In this document: piece after piece, positions 1 to 7,492 of the stretch | Numbering within the stretch: the first letter of the stretch is position 1 | How the letters are laid out: every line of letters starts with the position of its first letter | Origin: CAZJJK01 sp964546285 | GTDB taxonomy: Bacteria; Spirochaetota; Spirochaetia; Treponematales; Breznakiellaceae | Length of the DNA stretch: 14,610 bases | Assembly (NCBI GenBank): GCA_964546285.1 | Contig: CAZJJK010000085.1 | Location: 1-14,610, forward strand | Direction of reading: 5' to 3' | Made by a program: the position numbers and the translations under genes | The notes under the pieces: model-generated | Seen by the model: only the letters and a program-made list of their open reading frames with translations | What the model was told of the DNA's origin: nothing | Database searches by the model: none

Positions 1-1
1 A

Positions 2-109
2 GCAGTTAATGTATATTACAATGGCGGTGAAACCGCGACGGCAATTATCGTCGTCTATTTCAAAAAAGCGCCGTTTTTAGAAGAGACCAGAAAAAACCAA
101 AGGGAGTAA
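2..109 (+). CDS. C-terminal fragment of an unidentified gene (5' end outside window)
   Basis: An open frame enters from the left edge (first full codon at base 2) and ends at TAA 107-109, giving 35 residues. The fragment starts AVNVYYNGGETATAIIVVYF and finishes with a charged tail ending in KNQRE. The alternating polar/hydrophobic stretch suggests a beta-strand followed by a basic, acidic tail, but I cannot assign a family. A second frame (from base 3) is open to about base 80 but reads as basic, low-quality protein, so frame 2 is preferred. Its end faces the end of the chemoreceptor gene 14 bp away, so the two genes are convergent. I see no terminator hairpin between them. Confidence 0.45.
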   Translation, partial: AVNVYYNGGETATAIIVVYFKKAPFLEETRKNQRE

Positions 110-122
110 AGAGCTAACGCCT

Positions 123-2309
123 TTATCGCTTTAGCACCCCAGCCATATCCTGGCTAATTCGCTCCAAATTCACCATTCGGTCGGCGATATCTTTAAAAGC
201 CCCGGACAATTCGGAAATCTCATCATTAAGCGTGGCGAAAGCCGACACCGCGCCCCCGCTTTGAGCGTTTGATTCCGCAATATTGGCATGGGTAGCGGAA
301 AGCGTCACGGAGGCTTTGCCCGCGTTCTCAGCGGTGCTAGTCGCCATTTTCCGTATCTCGGACGCTATAACCGCGAAACCCTTACCATGAACACCAGCCC
401 GTGCCGATTCTATAGAAGCGTTGATAGATAAAAGATTAATGTTAACTGAAATATCCTCAATAATGGAAATTAGTTCGTTCAAATCCCTAGCGTTTTCTTT
501 AACGCGGGCCGCGCTGTCGTTCGCCGCCCTTAATTTAGCCGCCGCCGCCGCGGTGTTTCCCAATAGCCTATCCAAGCGGTCTATCCTAGCGGAGGCTATC
601 CCGGCGACGCTGTCAATCGCTTCAAGCATCGGTTTGGCTAATTCTCGCAAGCGCGCGTCCACAGCGGCCAGGTCTTCTTCTTGCCGCTTTTGATCCGCTA
701 AAATATAGGCCGCCCTATAAGATCCAGATAATTGCGCCCGCAAAGCCTCATATAGCGGTCCTTCACGCGGCCCCATTTTTAAGATCATGTATCCAAAATG
801 ATCGTTATTGTAATACAGAGGCGTAATGACAAATGTTCCTGGGCGCCCCTCAAACAGAGACCGCCGAGGCACCAGGATTCTAGGATCGAATTCCGTTTCC
901 TCATCAGACGACTTACGGCCATCCACTTCGCAGAGCGCCAACTTAGCCTTTGGGGGGAAAACCCAATCGCCCTCAGGCCGCTTATATCGTTCCGTATAGA
1001 GACAGAGCGCGAATGTTGGCACCCCTAGATTTCTCAGACTGCGCCTAAAATCCTCTTTAAGCGAAACGATATCGAAATTTGATCCGATTCGGCGCAATTC
1101 GCCCTGAAGCGTTTCAGCCGCTTGGCAAGCCGCTATCCTTTTCGCGGTTTGTTTCCTTTCCGCGAAATCGCCTATGATTAAGCGTAGTTTCTGGAATAGA
1201 ACGGCCATATTTTCATCGGCTTTACCGCTTCGCTTAAGGTCCAGCCAGAGCTGATTCAGATAGCCATTCCAAAGTTCTACGTCGCCCAGAGTCGCTTTTG
1301 AGGTTTTCATCGCGTTTTCAAAGCGGCGTAATAGCTCCGCAAGTTCTTCATCACCGCCCTTAAAAGCTAAAACAAGTCTTGATAATTCATCGTTTTGATA
1401 AGAATCATTCGCTTCCGAGGAAGCTTCTTCCATACCTCGGATAGCTTTAGGCAAGCAGCCGCAGGAACGGCGAATTACAGCGCGGGTCGGTAAAACCACA
1501 TCCTCCACACCCTTTTCGCCATTCATTAAGCGCGCTAAGGTCGCCATCGCGGTATAAGACAGCTTATGGTGTGGTTGGAGAACGGTGGATAAGGGAGAGC
1601 TGATGAACTTACATTCATTGATATCATCAAAGCCCCCAACGGCGATATCTTGAGGAACATGAACGCCATTCCGCTCCAGCTCTTCCAGACAAGCGATAGC
1701 CATTAGGTCGTTAGCCGCTAATATCGCTTGGACTTTTTGCCGCCGAGCGAGAAAATAGGACGCCGCCTTAACCCCGGCGGGAGGGTTAAAATCGCCAACA
1801 TACAGTAGATCCTCGTCAAAGCTTATTCCGCGCATCGATAAGGCGGACTTAAAAGCCGCGAAACGCTCATCCGCCTCTTGATGCCCCTCAGGGCCGCGAA
1901 TATAGCCAAAATGGCGAAAACCATGATGATCGGCGAAATGGCCAATCAGATCTTTGAGTCCGGCCGTATTATCAATCATAATGGTCGGGGCGCCCCTTAA
2001 ACGCGTCCCCAAACTCACATACGGCAGCGGCGCGAAACGCTGACAAAACCGAGACAAGCTTTCATCGGTATTGGTGGAGCCAAACACATTGCTGGCGATA
2101 ACAAAGCCATCGAAACAACCACTGGAAAGAAACTCATATATATGGTTTTCCTGTATATCCCGCTGACCTTTACCATTCATCTGGTTGCCGGGCAGCAACA
2201 CCAGATCTATATCATTATCCTCGGCGTAAGCAACAGCGCCAGGCCAAATAAACGACATATAAACACTATCAATATTAATGAGGATTAAGCCCACTCGGCG
2301 CCTAGCCAT
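123..2309 (-). CDS. Soluble chemoreceptor: LacI/PBP1-fold sensor + GAF-like domain + MCP signalling domain
   Basis: 728 residues. Residues about 4-280 form a LacI/RbsB-type ligand-binding fold. The protein begins at the first beta strand (RRRVGLILI), so the helix-turn-helix of LacI repressors is absent. A short RSCGC motif (281-285) follows, as in LacI-type sensors joined to kinase or GGDEF outputs. Residues about 400-540 resemble the GAF-like domain found in those sensors (LFEGRPGTFVITPLYY and GPREGPLYEALRAQLSGS). Residues about 545-728 are a helical hairpin with the conserved CheA/CheW-binding tip (INLLSINASIESARAG, 624-639, then GKGFAVIASEIR). No signal peptide or membrane segment is visible, so it should act in the cytoplasm, probably reporting an internal sugar-like ligand to CheA. 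Obvious paired Glu/Gln methylation sites are not evident. The start is supported by GGAGG (2317-2321) seven bases upstream of the ATG. Confidence 0.88.
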   Translation of the reverse strand: MARRRVGLILINIDSVYMSFIWPGAVAYAEDNDIDLVLLPGNQMNGKGQRDIQENHIYEFLSSGCFDGFVIASNVFGSTNTDESLSRFCQRFAPLPYVSLGTRLRGAPTIMIDNTAGLKDLIGHFADHHGFRHFGYIRGPEGHQEADERFAAFKSALSMRGISFDEDLLYVGDFNPPAGVKAASYFLARRQKVQAILAANDLMAIACLEELERNGVHVPQDIAVGGFDDINECKFISSPLSTVLQPHHKLSYTAMATLARLMNGEKGVEDVVLPTRAVIRRSCGCLPKAIRGMEEASSEANDSYQNDELSRLVLAFKGGDEELAELLRRFENAMKTSKATLGDVELWNGYLNQLWLDLKRSGKADENMAVLFQKLRLIIGDFAERKQTAKRIAACQAAETLQGELRRIGSNFDIVSLKEDFRRSLRNLGVPTFALCLYTERYKRPEGDWVFPPKAKLALCEVDGRKSSDEETEFDPRILVPRRSLFEGRPGTFVITPLYYNNDHFGYMILKMGPREGPLYEALRAQLSGSYRAAYILADQKRQEEDLAAVDARLRELAKPMLEAIDSVAGIASARIDRLDRLLGNTAAAAAKLRAANDSAARVKENARDLNELISIIEDISVNINLLSINASIESARAGVHGKGFAVIASEIRKMATSTAENAGKASVTLSATHANIAESNAQSGGAVSAFATLNDEISELSGAFKDIADRMVNLERISQDMAGVLKR

Positions 2310-2349
2310 AGGTCACCCTCCGTTACACATATTTACGCGCGGCCAAAGA

Positions 2350-2378
2350 GCGATACAATAGGCCAGCGTATATGTCAA
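2350..2378 (-). promoter_or_regulatory. Candidate sigma-70 promoter for the chemoreceptor gene
   Basis: On the minus strand TTGACA (2373-2378) is a perfect -35 box. It is followed after 17 bases by TATCGC (2350-2355), a weak -10 match. It sits about 40 bp upstream of the chemoreceptor start codon and inside the 122-bp gap after the Gate-domain gene, so the two genes may be transcribed separately. The -10 is the weak point of this call. Confidence 0.45.
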
Positions 2379-2431
2379 GTTTAACTGAAAATGTCCAATA
2401 ACGCCAGTGCCTAGAATAGAGCCACGCCGCG

Positions 2432-3415
2432 TTAGATAGTACCGACACGAAGCGAACGCCGAAATATAACGCGCCTCAACCTCTCCATCCAAACAACGAT
2501 AAGAGCGAAAAACAAACGCGGCAATACGGCGAGTAACGCGGGAACCCCTAAAGCGATATAAAGAACCGAATCTTCTATCAAAGAATGGCTGATGCCAACA
2601 TGATGATTTAAAAGGTCACTATCGGAGATCGACATTTTTCCTGATTCCACCCGCTCAATCATTATTCCAGCGCCATAAGATAGACCGACGAAATTAGTGA
2701 CTATCCAGAGGAAACTAGCGGAAGCGGGCAGCCCGAAAATTGACATAAGGGGAGACATTGCCCTAACAAGGGCCGTGATAACGCCGAATTCATCCAGCAG
2801 CTTTTGCAGAATAATCAAAGCCGAAACTATAGCGGCCAGCTCCGCGGCCAATAAGCAAGCCTCGCCGAAGCGGCTCAACATAAAGGCGGCTAAGTTGCCC
2901 CAGCTTAACGCTGCCGGCGCGATAAGCGCCGTACTCTCAAAAAGACTTGTACCGGCGAGAGAGGAAGGCAGGACTTGGTTTAGGACCCAAGCCGCCAGAA
3001 GGCCAACGCCGATACGCAGAATCACCATTTTTATGGCTGAAGAGCCGGTCCGTTTCATAAAGGCGGATTCTACAATAAGGTTATGGCTGATAAGGCAGAG
3101 GACCGCTAATATGGAAAGCTCCCGCACACTTAATTCAAGGGTGTGTATCACCGCGATAGCTGAATAATTATTTATCAAAGCGGCGCTTAAAAAAACCAAA
3201 GACGCTTCCCCCGATAAGCCGATAAGCTTCATCAGAGGGCCTAGATAAAGCGCCAGGATATCTAGGACGCCCAGCGCTTTCATGAGTTCGACGCATATAG
3301 ATACAGGAATCATTATCAGCAACAGAAAACGGATAGTGGATAAAGCGGGTCTAAAAGCGGCTTTTACCGAGGAAGCTATACGCGCGGGAATGGAATTGGA
3401 ATCCATGGCCAGCAT
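2432..3415 (-). CDS. Membrane protein with two Gate (nucleoside-recognition) domains
   Basis: 327 residues and very hydrophobic, with roughly eight or more membrane segments. Two Gate-type modules (the fold shared with SpmA/SpmB, nucleoside transporters and the FeoB pore) occupy about 15-120 and about 180-290. Each half carries a similar motif: ISHNLIVES at 109-117 and ISHSLIEDS at 275-283. Asparagines stand at 82-83, and N270-H271-H272 at the second site. Charged or polar residues inside such segments suggest substrate or ion handling, but the substrate is unknown. The protein is not FeoB: it has no GTPase domain. The start is uncertain. ATG 3413-3415 and the in-frame ATG 3404-3406 (three codons in) both lack a Shine-Dalgarno sequence. 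The gene is divergent from the DUF4954 gene and lies upstream of the chemoreceptor gene on the same strand. Confidence 0.8.
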   Translation of the reverse strand: MLAMDSNSIPARIASSVKAAFRPALSTIRFLLLIMIPVSICVELMKALGVLDILALYLGPLMKLIGLSGEASLVFLSAALINNYSAIAVIHTLELSVRELSILAVLCLISHNLIVESAFMKRTGSSAIKMVILRIGVGLLAAWVLNQVLPSSLAGTSLFESTALIAPAALSWGNLAAFMLSRFGEACLLAAELAAIVSALIILQKLLDEFGVITALVRAMSPLMSIFGLPASASFLWIVTNFVGLSYGAGIMIERVESGKMSISDSDLLNHHVGISHSLIEDSVLYIALGVPALLAVLPRLFFALIVVWMERLRRVIFRRSLRVGTI

Positions 3416-3443
3416 TAAGCGCTTTATAAAGCTTTCTTGTCAA
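3414..3443 (-). promoter_or_regulatory. Candidate promoter with internal 12-bp palindrome, Gate-domain gene
   Basis: Minus strand TTGACA (3438-3443) is followed after 18 bases by CTTAAT (3414-3419, 4 of 6 to consensus). The spacer contains a perfect 12-bp palindrome, GCTTTATAAAGC (3421-3432), an operator-like position between -35 and -10. The -10 overlaps the first possible start codon, so transcripts from here would begin close to the second ATG (3406) and be nearly leaderless. This is inferred from sequence only. Confidence 0.35.
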
Positions 3444-3490
3444 GTTCACCCTAATTCGGACAAAGACGATAAAATCCGCTAGCCTGATCT

Positions 3491-3519
3491 TTGCCGATAG
3501 CTTATACGCGAGTTATACT
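3491..3519 (+). promoter_or_regulatory. Candidate sigma-70 promoter for the DUF4954 gene
   Basis: TTGCCG (3491-3496, 4 of 6) is spaced exactly 17 bases from TATACT (3514-3519, 5 of 6). The predicted start point would leave a leader of roughly 25 bases containing GGGAG (3539-3543), six bases before the ATG at 3550. The spacing and the matching ribosome site make this a good candidate. Confidence 0.55.
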
Positions 3520-3549
3520 ATACGAAAATAGCGATATCGGGAGCGCCTT

Positions 3550-5853
3550 ATGAAGGATATATCAATCCGCCCTATCACTGAATATGGCTATGGTTTCGTA
3601 AAACCGGAATATATGGAAGGCGATGAGGACGAATACCTTTTCCGTAATCGTCAAGTATCGGCGGAGAAACGCGGTTGGCGGCGCCTAAAAACAGCCGAAC
3701 TGGAAATATTGGTAAAGAATAACAATACCTGTGTGGATTGGGATGATTTCCTGGTAAGCGACCCCTTTGATCCTTCGCTTATACTGAACTCTAATTTCGC
3801 TGGTTTAGTACGAATTGGCAAAATGAGTCCAGCGGTTCTTCGCCATCACGATTTCATTCTGCCGATAGGGATCCGCAACAGCACCATCATCGCCTGTGAC
3901 ATAGGCGATAATTGCGCTATTCAGGATTGCGGCTATATAAGCCATTACATCATGGAAAACGCCGTTATTTTATACAATGTCGATGAGATGCACACGACAG
4001 ACCACGCTAAATTCGGCAATGGCATCATAAAGGACGGTGAGGACGAGGCTATCCGTATTTGGATCGATGTCATGAACGAGGCTGGCGGTAGATCTATCCT
4101 GCCTTTCAACGGCATGATCTGCGCGGACGCTTATCTCTGGGCGGCATACCGCGATGATAAAAAATTATGCGAGGCTTTAAAAGAGATCACGCAGAAGAAT
4201 TTTGGCGGAGACCGTGGAGCCTATGGTTATGTAGGCGAGTATTCCGTAATAAAAAGCGTCCGTGTCGTAAAGGATGTTAATATTGGCGAATACGCGTACA
4301 TTAAGGGCGCTAATAAACTAAAAAATCTTACCATAAATTCAAGCGAAAATGAAAAAACCCAGATTGGCGAGGGGGTGGAATTAGTTAATGGTATTATCGA
4401 TTACGGCTGTCATATATTTTATGGTTGCAAGGCCGTACGTTTTGTAATGGGCCGGAACAGCTCCCTGAAATATGGCGCGCGCCTTATTCATTCAGTCTTA
4501 GGGGATAATTCCACGGTGTCTTGCTGCGAAATTTTGAATAACCTTATATTCCCCGCCCATGAGCAGCATCATAACAATTCCTTTCTTATAGCAAGTATGA
4601 TTCAAGGCTTATCAAATATTGCCGCTGGCGCCACGATTGGCTCAAACCACAACAGTAGAGCTCCGGATGGCGAAATACGGGCTGGCCGCGGTTTTTGGCC
4701 GGGTCTCTGCGTCACCCTTAAGCATTCATGTCGATTCGCCTCGTATATCCTTATCGCCAAAGGAGATTACTCGGCTGAAATGAATATCTGGCTACCTTTC
4801 ACTCTTGTCAACAACAATGTTCATCTTAACCGCCTAGAGCTGATGCCAGCGTATTTTTGGATGCATAATATGTACGCCCTGGAAAGAAACGCTTGGAAAG
4901 CACACGCCCGTGATAAACGACCAATAAAGGTGCAAAGGATTGAAGCCGATTACCTAGCCCCTGATACGGTTGAGGAAATAATAAACGCCATGGACAGTAT
5001 CGCCTATTGGACAGGCAAAGCGGCTATCACCGCTCAAGGGGGAAACGTGGAATACTCCCGTAACGCTTTGAGCGATTTTGGCGCTCAACTGCTCAGTTCA
5101 ACGCCGGAGGCGACGCGCTCCTTGCAAATAGTAGGCGAAGGCTTGGAAAACGACCCACGTCCCACACTTATATTAAAGGCGCATTCAGCTTGGCGCGCAT
5201 ACCGCGAAATGCTGCTCTGGTATGTCGCGCGCAGCCTGCTTTCAGCTTGGGAAGATCTGGGCTCCACTGATTTCGCCTCTTTCGCGGCCGCTTTCGCTTC
5301 CGTGAGCGCTCGCCAAACCGAATGGGTCAATCTGGGTGGTCAGCTTGTAGCGGCGCCTAGAGTGAACGCCCTTCGCGCCGAGATCGGAGAGGGAAAATTG
5401 AGCAGTTGGGAAGAAATACACAAAGCCTATAACGCTTTTGACAATTCCTATCCGCTTGATCGCGCTTCTCACGCTTGGTCCGTTTTACGTCTTTTACTTG
5501 CGATAGATCGGCGCTATCCGGATTCGGTCGCTGACGCTCCAAGCCTTAAAAGTGAAGCTCTTCCCCCGCCTTTTTCCACGGTAGCCGACCAAACCGCGTT
5601 TCCAAGCCCAGACCAAGCGTCCTTGGCCGCTCGCTTAGAAGCGGCTGTTGCTTTACGTCATTGGATTGGCGATCAAGTCTATCGGAGCCGCGCTAAAGAT
5701 TATGAAAATTCTTTCCGCGCCGCGACATACCGCAACCGCGATGAAATGGAAGCGGTGTTAGGTTCAATGGCGGACAATTCATTCGTCAAGGCGGCCAAAC
5801 AGGCCACGCAGGACTTCAAGGCGCGCGCTAATAAAATTTTAGCTCTTTTGTAA
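3550..5853 (+). CDS. DUF4954 family protein with left-handed beta-helix (hexapeptide) core
   Basis: 767 residues, no signal peptide and no membrane segments, so probably cytoplasmic. Residues about 100-145 and 225-405 show hexapeptide-repeat spacing of small hydrophobic residues and glycines (for example STIIACDIGDNCAIQDCGYI, 111-130, and VLGDNSTVSCCEILNNLIF, 316-334), typical of left-handed beta-helix acyl- or nucleotidyl-transferase-like proteins. A conserved-looking segment at about 337-422 holds HEQHHNNS, GSNHNSRAPDGE, GRGFWPG and AKGDYSAEMNIWLPF. The His, Asn and Asp residues there would be candidate active-site residues. The C-terminal third (about 470-767) is helical. The overall pattern matches DUF4954, known from Bacteroides and spirochaetes and without an established reaction to my knowledge. 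Sugar-nucleotide or acyl transfer is only an inference. The start has GGGAG six bases upstream. Confidence 0.82.
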   Translation: MKDISIRPITEYGYGFVKPEYMEGDEDEYLFRNRQVSAEKRGWRRLKTAELEILVKNNNTCVDWDDFLVSDPFDPSLILNSNFAGLVRIGKMSPAVLRHHDFILPIGIRNSTIIACDIGDNCAIQDCGYISHYIMENAVILYNVDEMHTTDHAKFGNGIIKDGEDEAIRIWIDVMNEAGGRSILPFNGMICADAYLWAAYRDDKKLCEALKEITQKNFGGDRGAYGYVGEYSVIKSVRVVKDVNIGEYAYIKGANKLKNLTINSSENEKTQIGEGVELVNGIIDYGCHIFYGCKAVRFVMGRNSSLKYGARLIHSVLGDNSTVSCCEILNNLIFPAHEQHHNNSFLIASMIQGLSNIAAGATIGSNHNSRAPDGEIRAGRGFWPGLCVTLKHSCRFASYILIAKGDYSAEMNIWLPFTLVNNNVHLNRLELMPAYFWMHNMYALERNAWKAHARDKRPIKVQRIEADYLAPDTVEEIINAMDSIAYWTGKAAITAQGGNVEYSRNALSDFGAQLLSSTPEATRSLQIVGEGLENDPRPTLILKAHSAWRAYREMLLWYVARSLLSAWEDLGSTDFASFAAAFASVSARQTEWVNLGGQLVAAPRVNALRAEIGEGKLSSWEEIHKAYNAFDNSYPLDRASHAWSVLRLLLAIDRRYPDSVADAPSLKSEALPPPFSTVADQTAFPSPDQASLAARLEAAVALRHWIGDQVYRSRAKDYENSFRAATYRNRDEMEAVLGSMADNSFVKAAKQATQDFKARANKILALL

Positions 5854-5863
5854 CAATTTGACT

Positions 5864-5883
5864 GGTGCCGCTTTCGCGGCGCC
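5864..5883 (+). terminator. GC-rich stem-loop after the DUF4954 gene
   Basis: Eleven bases after the stop codon an 8-bp stem (5864-5871 with 5876-5883, one G-U pair) closes a TTTC tetraloop. The stem is nearly all G/C. The following bases (TCGTATGTTA) are not a real U-tract, so it may act as a weak terminator or as a 3' end-protecting hairpin rather than a canonical intrinsic terminator. Confidence 0.5.
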
Positions 5884-5915
5884 TCGTATGTTATACAGCC
5901 TGTCGGTTCATTTTT

Positions 5916-6551
5916 ATGGAGCCGTATTTGATTGAGAAAACAGCGTTTTACCAAAAACGTACTGATGAAAAACCAAATATTGAATTGGCGGCCCAAATAG
6001 CTAAAGATAAAAATACGAAAGGCATTGAAGAAATGATTAGGGGCTTAGACCATAAAGAAAAACAAGTTAATAATGATTGTATAAAGGTATTATATGAGGT
6101 TGGCTATTTAAATCCCGAACTAATCAATCCCTATATTACTGTCTTTCTAGAAAAACTACATAGCCGCAATAATCGTATTATATGGGGCTGCTGTATAGCG
6201 TTATCGCTTATCACGGAATCAAATAGTGATATCCTGTATAAGGACATCGATCTTATAAAAAGAATATTTCAAAATGGTAGTGTAATCACAAGCGATTATT
6301 GTATCAGTATATTCGCGGGAATAGCCAAAGGGAATGATACGTATTCAAAAGAAATAATCCCAATACTGATCAATCATCTTGAAAATTGTAGACCAAAAGA
6401 AGTAGCGCAACACGCGGAAAGAGCCTCTCTATGTATCAATCAGGAGAATAGGGGTATATTTATTGAAGCTCTGAACAAACGCTTAGCTTCATTAAGCGAC
6501 TCGCAAAAGAATAGAGTGAAGAAGCTATTGAAGAAAATTGAAGAGAAATAA
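5916..6551 (+). CDS. Hypothetical HEAT-like helical-repeat protein, AT-rich
   Basis: 211 residues from ATG 5916. The frame can be extended to a GTG at 5865, but that lies inside the preceding hairpin and adds an unlikely N-terminus. The sequence is a series of paired amphipathic helices (for example NTKGIEEMIRGLDHKEKQVN, then IKVLYEVGYLNPELINPYIT, LHSRNNRIIWGCCIALSLIT, and YSKEIIPILINHLENC), consistent with a HEAT/ARM-type alpha solenoid, with a Lys-rich C-terminus. Such folds usually bind proteins; the partner is unknown. Base use differs sharply from the neighbours: by hand count 6001-6120 is 30% G+C, against about 57% for 5221-5280 in the preceding gene. No convincing Shine-Dalgarno or promoter precedes the ATG. 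This points to recent acquisition or a weakly expressed gene. Confidence 0.7.
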   Translation: MEPYLIEKTAFYQKRTDEKPNIELAAQIAKDKNTKGIEEMIRGLDHKEKQVNNDCIKVLYEVGYLNPELINPYITVFLEKLHSRNNRIIWGCCIALSLITESNSDILYKDIDLIKRIFQNGSVITSDYCISIFAGIAKGNDTYSKEIIPILINHLENCRPKEVAQHAERASLCINQENRGIFIEALNKRLASLSDSQKNRVKKLLKKIEEK

Positions 6552-6618
6552 CATACAATATAAGCGTTTCCCGCTATCTACCATAGAGTAAGCGTATTTA
6601 GGGCAAAGGAGCGTCTCA

Positions 6619-7446
6619 ATGTTCGAATCAAATATTCTACCAGCCTTTGGGCTTACCGTATTCGCTGGTCTCGCGACAGGCATAGGTAGCGCTATCGCGT
6701 TCTTTGTTCATAAGCCAACGCCCCGCTTTCTCGCGGCCGCGCTTGGTTTTTCAGGCGGGGTGATGATTTATGTTTCATTAGTAGAAATATTTCAGAAAGC
6801 TAAAGACGCTTTGGTAGGCTCCTATGGCATGGTTGGCGGCTCCTGGCTAACGGTCGCGGGCTTTTTTGGAGGGATACTCCTTATCGCCCTAATTGACCGG
6901 CTGGTCCCAGCGGAAGTCAATCCTCACGAGCCGCATTGCGATGACTCTATGCCGGAAGGCCACTGTGATGATATTCGGCAGAAGCACCATAAGAAACGGC
7001 TTTTACGGATGGGCACCATGACCGCCCTCGCGTTGGCCATACACAATTTCCCAGAAGGCTTAGCCACCTTTTTATCGGCCTTACGCGACCCCTCGCTCGG
7101 TATCGCCATCGCCATCGCCATCGCTATCCATAATATCCCAGAAGGTATTTCAGTTTCCGTCCCCATTTTTTACGCTACCGGCAGCCATAAAAAAGCCTTT
7201 GCCTTATCTTTCCTTTCCGGTTTAGCGGAGCCTGTCGGCGTTATTGTGGGCTATACTATTCTGCGTCCCTTCATGAACGACGCTGTATTTGGTACCTTAT
7301 TCGCGGCCGTGGCGGGCATCATGGTGTATATATCGCTTGACGAGCTTATACCCACAGCCCGCGAATACGGCGGCGGCCACTTGGCCATTTACGGCGTAAT
7401 AGCCGGCATGGCGGTAATGGCGGTAAGCTTGCTTTTATTTCTTTAG
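6619..7446 (+). CDS. zupT: ZIP-family divalent metal (zinc) importer
   Basis: 275 residues with about eight membrane helices. It carries the two ZIP signature helices, HNFPEG (142-147) and HNIPEG (171-176), which form the binuclear metal site, followed by GLAEPVG in the next helix. The loop between helices 3 and 4 (about 103-124) is rich in His, Cys and Asp, with HCDD twice (106-109 and 115-118) plus a His-His pair, a likely metal-sensing or delivery element. Length and layout fit ZupT-like transporters, which import Zn2+ and often Fe2+ or Mn2+ across the inner membrane. The start has AAAGGAG (6605-6611) upstream. It converges on feoB, forming part of the metal-uptake cluster. I could not pick a convincing promoter in the 67-bp gap upstream. 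Confidence 0.93.
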   Translation: MFESNILPAFGLTVFAGLATGIGSAIAFFVHKPTPRFLAAALGFSGGVMIYVSLVEIFQKAKDALVGSYGMVGGSWLTVAGFFGGILLIALIDRLVPAEVNPHEPHCDDSMPEGHCDDIRQKHHKKRLLRMGTMTALALAIHNFPEGLATFLSALRDPSLGIAIAIAIAIHNIPEGISVSVPIFYATGSHKKAFALSFLSGLAEPVGVIVGYTILRPFMNDAVFGTLFAAVAGIMVYISLDELIPTAREYGGGHLAIYGVIAGMAVMAVSLLLFL

Positions 7447-7454
7447 TTGATAAG

Positions 7455-7484
7455 AGGCCAACACTTAGATAACAGTGTTGGCCT
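7455..7484. terminator. Bidirectional hairpin between zupT and feoB
   Basis: A perfect 11-bp inverted repeat, AGGCCAACACT (7455-7465) and AGTGTTGGCCT (7474-7484), with an 8-base loop, lies between the convergent stops of zupT (7446) and feoB (7493). Its position and symmetry fit a shared terminator for both genes. Flanks are pyrimidine-containing on both sides (TCATT and CTCTTATC) but not pure U-tracts. Confidence 0.72.
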
Positions 7485-7492
7485 TCATTAGA

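Noticed and set aside
2697..3167. Open frame of 156 codons on the + strand
   Set aside because: It lies wholly antisense to the Gate-domain gene, has no ribosome site and reads as low-complexity Arg/Ala/Ile-rich sequence. It is a shadow of the real gene.
5865..5915. GTG-started N-terminal extension of the HEAT-like protein
   Set aside because: The extension runs through the GC-rich hairpin after the DUF4954 gene and has a different composition from the rest of the protein. ATG 5916 is more plausible.
6554..6559. TACAAT as a -10 box for zupT
   Set aside because: No acceptable -35 at 16-18 bases upstream; the nearest TTGAAG is 20 bases away.
6561..6595. Two TAAGCGT copies upstream of zupT as a metal-regulator operator
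   Set aside because: The same hexamer core occurs dozens of times in coding sequence throughout the window, so two copies here are not specific.
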